7,263 nt of DNA. Origin: Janibacter sp052087725 (GTDB lineage Bacteria > Actinomycetota > Actinomycetes > Actinomycetales > Dermatophilaceae). The DNA is taken from contig JBQGNO010000151.1 in NCBI GenBank assembly GCA_052087725.1, positions 1 to 7,263 of the forward strand, given 5' to 3'. The notes beneath the pieces are model-generated. The model searched no databases and was not told where the DNA came from. It saw only the letters and a list, made by a program, of their open reading frames with translations. Positions 1 through 6,025 of the stretch are shown here, one piece after another (position 1 is the first letter of the stretch; every line of letters begins with the position of its first letter). A program made the translations under genes and the position numbers.

Positions 1-2
1 GG

Positions 3-1556
3 GACCGCTACGACCACGACGGGGACGGCGACTTCAACGAGCCGGACGGCTACATCGACCACTTCCAGGCGATCCACGCCGGCGAAGGGGAGGAGGCCGG
101 CGGCGGCGCCGAGGGCGAGGACGCCATCTGGAGCCACCGTTGGTACGCCTACTCCACCAACATGGGCAAGGAGGGCCCCGACGGCAACAAGCTCGGCGGC
201 GTGCCGCTCGGCGACTCCGGGATCTGGATCGGTGACTACACCACCGAGCCGGAGAACGGCGGTCTGGGCGTCTTCACGCACGAGTTCGGCCACGACCTCG
301 GCCTGCCGGACCTCTACGACACCGCTGGTGGTGACAACGGCACCGGCTTCTGGAGCCTGATGTCCGGCGGCTCCTGGCTCAACGACGGCACTGAGGACAT
401 CGGCTCCAAGCCCGGGTACATGGGTGCGTGGGAGAAGCTCCAGCTCGGCTGGCTCGACCACACCACGGTCGAGCCCGGCGAGAAGAGCACGCAGAAGCTC
501 GGCCCGGCCGATCGTGACCACGAGAAGCTGCCGCAGGCCATCTCGGTCCTCCTGCCCGAGGAGACCGTGAAGACCGAGTACAACACCCCCCACTCCGGCA
601 GCTATGAGTGGTGGTCCGGCTCGGACAACGACCTCAACAACACGCTGACGCGCGAGGTCGACCTCACCGACGCCGGCGCGGCCACCGTCACGGCGCAGCT
701 GGCCACGGAGATCGAGGCGGGCTACGACTTCCTCTACACCGAGGTCTCCATCGACGGCGGGTCCACGTGGACCGAGCTCGATGCGGCGGACGGGGGTGAC
801 CTGTCGTGGAACGAGGTCGAGTACGACCTCGGCGCCTTCGCCGGTGAGACGGTCCAGTTCCGCTGGCGCTACCAGTCCGACGGTGGTGTCGCCGAGGACG
901 GCGCCTTCATCGACGACATCGAGATCACCGTCGACGGGCAGACCGTCCTCTCCGACGACGTCGAGTCCGGTGACAACGGATGGACGGCCGACGGCTTCAC
1001 CCGGATGACCGGCTCGACCTCGGAGAAGGTCCAGAGCTATTACCTCGCCGAGAACCGCGTGTACTCCGGTTATGACCAGTACCTCAAGACCGGGCCCTAC
1101 AACTTCGGTTTTGGCTCGCTCCAGCCCAACTGGGTCGAGCGCTTCCCCTACCAGGACGGTCTGCTCGTCTGGTACATCAACAACGCCTACTCGGACAACA
1201 ACACGAGCACCCACCCCGGGTACGGCCAGGTGCTGCCCGTGGACGCCCGTCCCGAGCCGGTGACCTTCCCCGACGGCACGTTGCTCGGCAACCGCCGTCA
1301 GCCCTTCGACGCGACCTTCGGGAAGCAGAAGACGGATGAGGTGACCTTCCACAGCAACGGCGTGCCGGAGAAGGTGCCCTCGAGCAAGGGCATCCCGACC
1401 TTCGACGACTCGAACCCGAACCGCTACTGGAGCGCGGCGAACCCGTGGAGCTCCACCAAGGTGGCCGGCTCCGGGACGACGATCAAGGTCAAGGCCGAGC
1501 AGAGCCACAAGGACCAGATGGTCGTCCAGGTCGAGGCAGGGGCGAAGTCCCCCTGA
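3..1556 (+). CDS. M6-family metallopeptidase, immune inhibitor A-like (5' end missing)
   Basis: The frame is open from the window edge and ends at TGA 1554-1556, giving 517 visible residues with the signal peptide and propeptide missing. Visible residues 4-15 are a calcium-loop-like aspartate-rich stretch (DHDGDGD) leading into GYIDHFQ. The zinc motif HEFGHDLGLPD is at visible residues 93-103 (bases 279-311) and matches HExxHxxGxxD, with Glu94 as predicted catalytic base. SLMSGGSW follows around residues 118-125, as is usual downstream of the active site in M6 enzymes. Roughly residues 190-335 look like the beta-rich MAM/VEG-like domain of InhA proteins (SIDGGSTW, then FIDDIEITVDG). A C-terminal region with GLLVWYIN follows. 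I see no C-terminal membrane segment or LPxTG motif, so the product is probably a soluble secreted protease. The physiological substrate cannot be inferred. The family call is strong; the InhA subgroup is likely. Confidence 0.92.
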   Translation, partial: DRYDHDGDGDFNEPDGYIDHFQAIHAGEGEEAGGGAEGEDAIWSHRWYAYSTNMGKEGPDGNKLGGVPLGDSGIWIGDYTTEPENGGLGVFTHEFGHDLGLPDLYDTAGGDNGTGFWSLMSGGSWLNDGTEDIGSKPGYMGAWEKLQLGWLDHTTVEPGEKSTQKLGPADRDHEKLPQAISVLLPEETVKTEYNTPHSGSYEWWSGSDNDLNNTLTREVDLTDAGAATVTAQLATEIEAGYDFLYTEVSIDGGSTWTELDAADGGDLSWNEVEYDLGAFAGETVQFRWRYQSDGGVAEDGAFIDDIEITVDGQTVLSDDVESGDNGWTADGFTRMTGSTSEKVQSYYLAENRVYSGYDQYLKTGPYNFGFGSLQPNWVERFPYQDGLLVWYINNAYSDNNTSTHPGYGQVLPVDARPEPVTFPDGTLLGNRRQPFDATFGKQKTDEVTFHSNGVPEKVPSSKGIPTFDDSNPNRYWSAANPWSSTKVAGSGTTIKVKAEQSHKDQMVVQVEAGAKSP

Positions 1557-1569
1557 CCCCCGACCCCAC

Positions 1570-1614
1570 ACTGCAGCAGGCCCTGCCGGGACTCCCGGCA
1601 GGGCCTGCTGCAGT
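1570..1614 (+). terminator. Perfect 21-bp stem-loop, probable terminator of the peptidase gene
   Basis: Bases 1570-1590 and 1594-1614 are exact reverse complements, separated by the three-base loop ACT. The repeat begins 13 bases after the peptidase stop codon. No T-tract follows, so it is not a classical intrinsic terminator, but GC-rich hairpins without a U-tract are commonly proposed as terminators in high-GC Actinobacteria. It also separates the peptidase from glnA2. A role in mRNA 3'-end stabilisation is an alternative. Confidence 0.75.
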
Positions 1615-1643
1615 CGCGGGCACCGTCGAGCGGCCCTGTGGGG

Positions 1644-1649
1644 CAGGAT
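1644..1649 (+). promoter_or_regulatory. Putative -10 element (CAGGAT) of glnA2, possibly leaderless
   Basis: CAGGAT keeps the A at position 2 and T at position 6 of the actinobacterial -10 pattern TAnnnT. It lies six bases before the glnA2 ATG, so initiation would fall at or next to the A of the start codon. The hisD promoter has the same spacing. No convincing -35 is visible. AGGA at 1645-1648, seven bases from the ATG, could instead be a Shine-Dalgarno sequence; the two readings cannot be separated from sequence alone. Confidence 0.45.
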
Positions 1650-1655
1650 GGGCGC

Positions 1656-2993
1656 ATGGATCGTCAGCAGGAGTTCGTCCTCCGCACCATCGAGGAACGC
1701 GACATCCGGTTCGTCCGGCTGTGGTTCACCGATGTCCTCGGCACCCTGAAGTCGGTGGCCATCGCCCCGGCCGAGCTCGAGGGCGCCTTCAGCGAGGGCA
1801 TCGGTTTCGACGGCTCGGCCATCGAGGGCTTCACCCGGGTCTACGAGGCCGACATGCTCGCCCGCCCCGACCCGTCGACCTTCCAGGTGCTGCCGTGGCG
1901 CGGTGAGCACCCGGGCACGGCGCGGATGTTCTGCGACATCCAGCTCCCTGACGGCACACCGGCGCTCGCCGACGCCCGCTACGTCCTGCGGCGCACCCTG
2001 GACAAGGCCGCCGACATGGGGTTCAGCTTCTACACCCACCCCGAGGTCGAGTTCTTCCTGCTCAAGCAGGGGACCCCGCCGGGGGAGCGGCCGGTACCCG
2101 TCGATGACGGTGGCTACTTCGACCACGTGCCGAAGGGGGGAACCCACGACTTCCGACGCGCGGCCATCACGATGCTCGAGTCGGTGGGGATCTCGGTGGA
2201 GTTCAGCCACCACGAGGGAGCCCCGGGCCAGAACGAGATCGACCTGCGCTATGCCGACGCGTTGTCGACCGCCGACAACATCATGACCTTCCGCACGGTG
2301 GTCAAGGAGGTCGCGCTCGAGCAGGGCGTCTACGCCACCTTCATGCCGAAGGTCTTCGCGGAGTACCCCGGCAGCGGCATGCACACCCACATGTCGCTCT
2401 TCGAGGGAGACACCAATGCCTTCTACGAGCCGGGCGCCCCGTACCAGCTGAGCAAGGTCGGTCGGCAGTTCATCGCCGGCCTGCTCCACCACGGTCGCGA
2501 GTACGCGGCGGTGACCAACCAGTGGGTCAACAGCTACAAGCGTCTCTGGGGTGGCGGCGAGGCGCCGGCCCACCTCACCTGGGGTCACAACAACCGCTCG
2601 GCGATGGTGCGGGTGCCGATGTACAAGCCCAACAAGGGCAACTCCAGCCGGGTCGAGCTGCGCAGCCTCGACGCCTCCTGCAATCCCTATCTCGCCTTCG
2701 CGGTCATGCTCGCGGCGGGCCTGAAGGGCATCGAGGAGGGCTACGAGCTGCCGGCGGAGACCGAGGACGATGTCTGGGGCCTCACCGACCGGGAGCGTCG
2801 CGCGATGGGCATCAAGCCGCTCCCGTCGTCCCTGGCCGAGGCGATCGAGGCGATGGAGGAGAGCGAGCTCGTCGCCGAGACGCTCGGGGAGCACGTCTTC
2901 GACTTCTTCCTGCGCAACAAGCGACAGGAGTGGGCCGACTACCGCAACCAGGTCACCCCCTTCGAGCTCGAGCGACTCCTGCCGCGCCTGTGA
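1656..2993 (+). CDS. glnA2: Type I glutamine synthetase, GlnA2-like
   Basis: The 445-residue product should catalyse ATP-dependent amidation of glutamate to glutamine in the cytoplasm, as a dodecamer if it follows the family. I chose ATG 1656 because MDRQQEFVLRTIEERDIRF matches the recalled start of actinobacterial GlnA2; an in-frame GTG at 1638 would add six residues. The beta-grasp signature FDGSAIEGF starts at residue 51. Predicted metal and substrate residues are Glu130 and Glu132 (HPEVEFFLL), Glu187 and Glu194 (HHEGAPGQNEID), His243 (GSGMHTHMS), and Glu334 and Arg336 (RVELRSLD). The usual adenylylation Tyr region reads DDVWGLT, with Trp374 at the Tyr position, so GlnE is unlikely to modify this enzyme. 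RSLD replaces the more common R-x-P-D before CNPYLAF. The gene precedes glnE by seven bases, as expected of an operon. Paralogues used for other amines exist in Actinobacteria, but the similarity to GlnA2 favours this call. Confidence 0.93.
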   Translation: MDRQQEFVLRTIEERDIRFVRLWFTDVLGTLKSVAIAPAELEGAFSEGIGFDGSAIEGFTRVYEADMLARPDPSTFQVLPWRGEHPGTARMFCDIQLPDGTPALADARYVLRRTLDKAADMGFSFYTHPEVEFFLLKQGTPPGERPVPVDDGGYFDHVPKGGTHDFRRAAITMLESVGISVEFSHHEGAPGQNEIDLRYADALSTADNIMTFRTVVKEVALEQGVYATFMPKVFAEYPGSGMHTHMSLFEGDTNAFYEPGAPYQLSKVGRQFIAGLLHHGREYAAVTNQWVNSYKRLWGGGEAPAHLTWGHNNRSAMVRVPMYKPNKGNSSRVELRSLDASCNPYLAFAVMLAAGLKGIEEGYELPAETEDDVWGLTDRERRAMGIKPLPSSLAEAIEAMEESELVAETLGEHVFDFFLRNKRQEWADYRNQVTPFELERLLPRL

Positions 2994-2996
2994 GGA
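2992..2996 (+). promoter_or_regulatory. Ribosome binding site of glnE overlapping the glnA2 stop
   Basis: GAGGA overlaps the TGA stop of glnA2 (2991-2993) and lies four bases before GTG 3001. The overlap suggests translational coupling of glnE to glnA2, and the site supports GTG 3001 over the later in-frame ATG 3031. The spacing is a little short. Confidence 0.6.
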
Positions 2997-3000
2997 CAGC

Positions 3001-5970
3001 GTGAGCACTCCTCCCGCCCGCCCCGGACCGATGCTCGCCCGTCGGGGGTTCAGCGACACCCGACGCGCCGAGCAGCTGCTCGGGGAGCCCGTGCTCGAGC
3101 GCCTGGTCGAGGACCCCGCACCGCTGCTCGGAGCGCTCTCCCGGGCCGCGGACCCGGACGCTGCGCTGCTGGGGCTGGTGCGGGTGCTCGAGGCCGCGGA
3201 CGAGGAGCGAGAGGGGCTCGTGACCGCGCTGCTCACCGATGAGGTGGCCCGTCACCGCATCATCGGGGCCCTCGGCGTCTCGACCGCCCTCATCGACCAC
3301 CTCGTGGCCCACCCCGAGCAGTGGGGCGCCGCCGTCACGGCCCGCGAGATGAGCCCGGAGGAGCGCACCGAGGCGCTCATCGCCGAGGTCGCCGAGCGAG
3401 CGGACCTCGAGCCGCAGGACGCCATGCGGGTGGGATACCGACGCCAGCTGCTCGGGATCGTCGCGCGGGATGTCACGTCCGAGGACCCGGTCGCCGAGCT
3501 GCCGGCCATCGCGACCGCGCTCGCCGACCTCGCCGGGTCCGCCCTCGAGATCGCCGTGCGCATCGCTGTCGACGAGCAGGGCGAGGACGCGCCCCGGGTC
3601 CGCTTCGCCGTCATCGGCATGGGCAAGGCCGGCGGGCGCGAGCTGAACTACATCTCCGATGTCGACGTGATCTTCGTCGCCGAGCCGGTCGAGGAGGCCG
3701 ACGAGACCGAGGCGCTCGAGGTCGCCGCCAGGATCGCGACCCGCCTGATGCACGCCTGCAGCGACGCCACCACCCACGGGAGCCTCTGGCCCGTCGACGC
3801 CGCACTGCGGCCCGAGGGCAAGCAGGGCCCACTCGTGCGCACGGTGGCCAGCCACCGCACCTACTACGAGCGCTGGGCCAAGACCTGGGAGTTCCAGGCG
3901 CTGCTCAAGGCCCGCCACCTCGCCGGCGATGCCACCCTCGGAGCCGAGTACCTCGCCGCCATGCGGCCACTGGTGTGGGAGGCGGCCTCCCGGGAGGACT
4001 TCGTCGACGACGTCCAGGCGATGCGCCGCCGGGTTGAGGAGCACATCCCCTCCGCCGAGGCCAGACGCCAGCTCAAGCTCGGTCCCGGAGGTCTGCGCGA
4101 TGTCGAGTTCTCCGTGCAGCTGCTCCAGCTCGTCCATGGCCGCACGGACGAGACCCTCCACTCCGGGACGACCCTGGATGCCTTGGCGGCCCTGTCGAAG
4201 GGCGGGTACGTCGGGCGGGCCGATGCCGCGGTCCTCGACTCGGCCTACCGCGTCCTGCGCACTCTCGAGCACCGCATCCAGCTGCACCGGCTGCGCCGTA
4301 CCCACCTCATGCCCACCTCGGAGGACGACCTGCGCCGCCTCGGCCGGTCGATGCGCTTGTGGGACCAGCCGGACAAGGAGGTCGTCGCCCGACGGACCAC
4401 GCACGCCCGCGCGGTGCGTCGGCTCCACCAACGGCTCTTCTACCGTCCACTCCTCTCGGCGGTCGCCCGGCTCAGCCCGGACGAGGCCCGGCTCACCCCC
4501 GACGCGGCACGGACGCGGTTGGGGGCGCTGGGCTACCGGGATCCGGCGGGCGCCCTGCGCCACATCGAGGTGCTCACCGAAGGCGTCAACCGCACGGCCG
4601 CGATCCAGAAGCAGCTGCTGCCGGTGATGCTCGAGTGGTTCGCCGAGATGGCCGACCCGGACGCGGGTCTGCTCGCCTTCCGCAAGGTCAGCGAGGAGCT
4701 CGGCAGCACGCACTGGTACCTGCGCCTGCTCCGCGACGAAGGGGAGGCGGCCCAGATCCTCGCCCACACCCTCGGTGCGAGCCGCTTCGCCGGCGCCCTC
4801 CTCCTCGCGAGCCCGGAGGCGGTCCAGATGCTCGGTGATGCCGAGGGGCAGCGGCCGCGCACCCGTGAGGAGATGCTGCGCCGGATGCGCTCGGCCGCCG
4901 GGCGGCGGGATCGCGCCGAGACGGCGGTCGCCTCCATCCGCGCCATCCGCCGCGCCGAGATCTTCCGCGTGGCTGTCGCCGACCTGCAGGGGCGGGCCGA
5001 TCTCGACCAGGTGGGGGAGGCGCTCACCGCCGTGAGCGAGGCGACGATCCAGGCCGCGCTCGAGGTGACCATCGCCCACGTCGAGGCGGACCGGGGGCAT
5101 CCCCTGGGCACCGATGTGCTCATCGTGGGGATGGGGCGACTCGGCGGCTCGGAGGTCGGGTACTCCTCGGACGCCGACGTCCTCTACGTCCATGACCCGC
5201 ACGAGGGGGCCGACGAGCAGACGGCGCAGGAGGACGCGCTCGCGGTCGTCGTCGAGCTGCGCCGGCTGCTCGGGGGCGCGGGGTCCGACCCGCCGCTCGG
5301 ACTCGACGCCGACCTGCGTCCCGAGGGCAAGAGCGGGCCGATGATCCGCTCCCTCGCCTCCTACGCGGCCTACTACGAGCGGTGGTCCGAGACGTGGGAG
5401 GCGCAGGCGCTGCTGCGTGCTCGCGCGGTCGCCGGCGACGAGGGCCTCGGTGCGCGCTTCACCGCGCTCATCGACCCGATCCGGTGGCCGGAGGCCGGGC
5501 TCAGCGAGGAGCAGCTGCGCCGGGTCCGCCGCCTCAAGGCACGGATGGAGGCCGAGCGCCTGCCCCGGGGCGCCGATCGTCGGGCGCACTTCAAGCTCGG
5601 CATGGGCGGGCTGTCCGACGTCGAGTGGAGTATCCAGCTGATCCAGCTCCAGCACGGACACGCTCACGAGGGGCTGCGCACCACCCGCACGCTGCCCGCG
5701 ATGGCCGCTGCCGTCGAGGCGGGACTGCTGTCCTCGGAGGATGCCCTGGAGCTGCGCGAGGCCTGGTCGATGGCCTCCCGGCTGCGCAACGCCGGGATGC
5801 TCTTCCGGGGGCGTCCGGTGGACTCGGTGCCCTCCAACCTGCGTGAGGCGGACGGTGTCGGCCGGATCGTGGGGATGGAGCCGCAGTCCGGGCTCGCGCT
5901 CGCCGAGTCCTACCGCCGCACGGCCCGGCATGCCCGTCACGTCGTCGATCGGGTCTTCTACGGCGAGTGA
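3001..5970 (+). CDS. glnE: Bifunctional glutamine synthetase adenylyltransferase/adenylyl-removase
   Basis: The product (989 residues from GTG 3001, near the usual size of actinobacterial GlnE) adds AMP to or removes it from a tyrosine of the main glutamine synthetase in response to nitrogen status. It is an internal duplication. The N-terminal half has GMGKAGG from residue 206 with acidic residues Asp220 and Asp222 (YISDVDVIF), LRPEGKQGP near Arg270 and GPGGLRDVEF at about 361-370. The C-terminal half repeats these as GMGRLGGSE from residue 710, Asp724 and Asp726 (YSSDADVLY), LRPEGKSGP near Arg773 and GMGGLSDVEW at 867-876. In characterised GlnE the N-terminal half removes AMP and the C-terminal half adds it. 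The linker HWYLRLLRDEG starts at residue 571. The protein ends in VVDRVFYGE, a typical GlnE end. GTG 3001 is chosen for its ribosome binding site; ATG 3031 is the alternative. It is probably co-transcribed with glnA2, yet its substrate is likely another glutamine synthetase. Confidence 0.96.
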   Translation: MSTPPARPGPMLARRGFSDTRRAEQLLGEPVLERLVEDPAPLLGALSRAADPDAALLGLVRVLEAADEEREGLVTALLTDEVARHRIIGALGVSTALIDHLVAHPEQWGAAVTAREMSPEERTEALIAEVAERADLEPQDAMRVGYRRQLLGIVARDVTSEDPVAELPAIATALADLAGSALEIAVRIAVDEQGEDAPRVRFAVIGMGKAGGRELNYISDVDVIFVAEPVEEADETEALEVAARIATRLMHACSDATTHGSLWPVDAALRPEGKQGPLVRTVASHRTYYERWAKTWEFQALLKARHLAGDATLGAEYLAAMRPLVWEAASREDFVDDVQAMRRRVEEHIPSAEARRQLKLGPGGLRDVEFSVQLLQLVHGRTDETLHSGTTLDALAALSKGGYVGRADAAVLDSAYRVLRTLEHRIQLHRLRRTHLMPTSEDDLRRLGRSMRLWDQPDKEVVARRTTHARAVRRLHQRLFYRPLLSAVARLSPDEARLTPDAARTRLGALGYRDPAGALRHIEVLTEGVNRTAAIQKQLLPVMLEWFAEMADPDAGLLAFRKVSEELGSTHWYLRLLRDEGEAAQILAHTLGASRFAGALLLASPEAVQMLGDAEGQRPRTREEMLRRMRSAAGRRDRAETAVASIRAIRRAEIFRVAVADLQGRADLDQVGEALTAVSEATIQAALEVTIAHVEADRGHPLGTDVLIVGMGRLGGSEVGYSSDADVLYVHDPHEGADEQTAQEDALAVVVELRRLLGGAGSDPPLGLDADLRPEGKSGPMIRSLASYAAYYERWSETWEAQALLRARAVAGDEGLGARFTALIDPIRWPEAGLSEEQLRRVRRLKARMEAERLPRGADRRAHFKLGMGGLSDVEWSIQLIQLQHGHAHEGLRTTRTLPAMAAAVEAGLLSSEDALELREAWSMASRLRNAGMLFRGRPVDSVPSNLREADGVGRIVGMEPQSGLALAESYRRTARHARHVVDRVFYGE

Positions 5971-6013
5971 GCCCGGGCGTGAGACACCGGTCAGGCCGGG
6001 CGCGCGGCGAATC

Positions 6014-6019
6014 TAGACT
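6014..6019 (+). promoter_or_regulatory. -10 element (TAGACT) of a leaderless hisD promoter
   Basis: TAGACT matches the actinobacterial -10 consensus TAnnnT. It ends six bases before the hisD ATG at 6026, so transcription should start at or beside the A of the start codon. No Shine-Dalgarno sequence precedes that ATG (the bases are GGGCCC), which fits a leaderless mRNA. A -35 element is not obvious; GTCAGG at 5990-5995 has suitable spacing but is weak. The site implies hisD has its own promoter in the 55-base gap after glnE. Confidence 0.75.
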
Positions 6020-6025
6020 GGGCCC

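Noticed and set aside
1638..1655. GTG 1638 as the glnA2 start
   Set aside because: It adds six residues (MGQDGR) not expected in GlnA2. ATG 1656 gives the family start MDRQ and is placed correctly after the -10 or AGGA element.
2770..3000. Extension of the glnE frame upstream to 2770
   Set aside because: This would overlap the conserved C-terminus of glnA2 by over 200 bases, and the extra peptide is Ser/Arg-rich shadow sequence.
2953..5940. A 995-codon open frame on the minus strand opposite glnE
   Set aside because: It lies wholly antisense to glnE, whose motifs are unmistakable. Its low-complexity translation shows no domain, and such long mirror frames are expected from the G/C bias at third codon positions.
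5971..6001. GCCCGGGC palindrome and short GCCCG/CGGGC repeat after glnE as a terminator
   Set aside because: The stem is only 5 bp with a loop over 20 bases, there is no T-tract, and such matches are common by chance in DNA this GC-rich.
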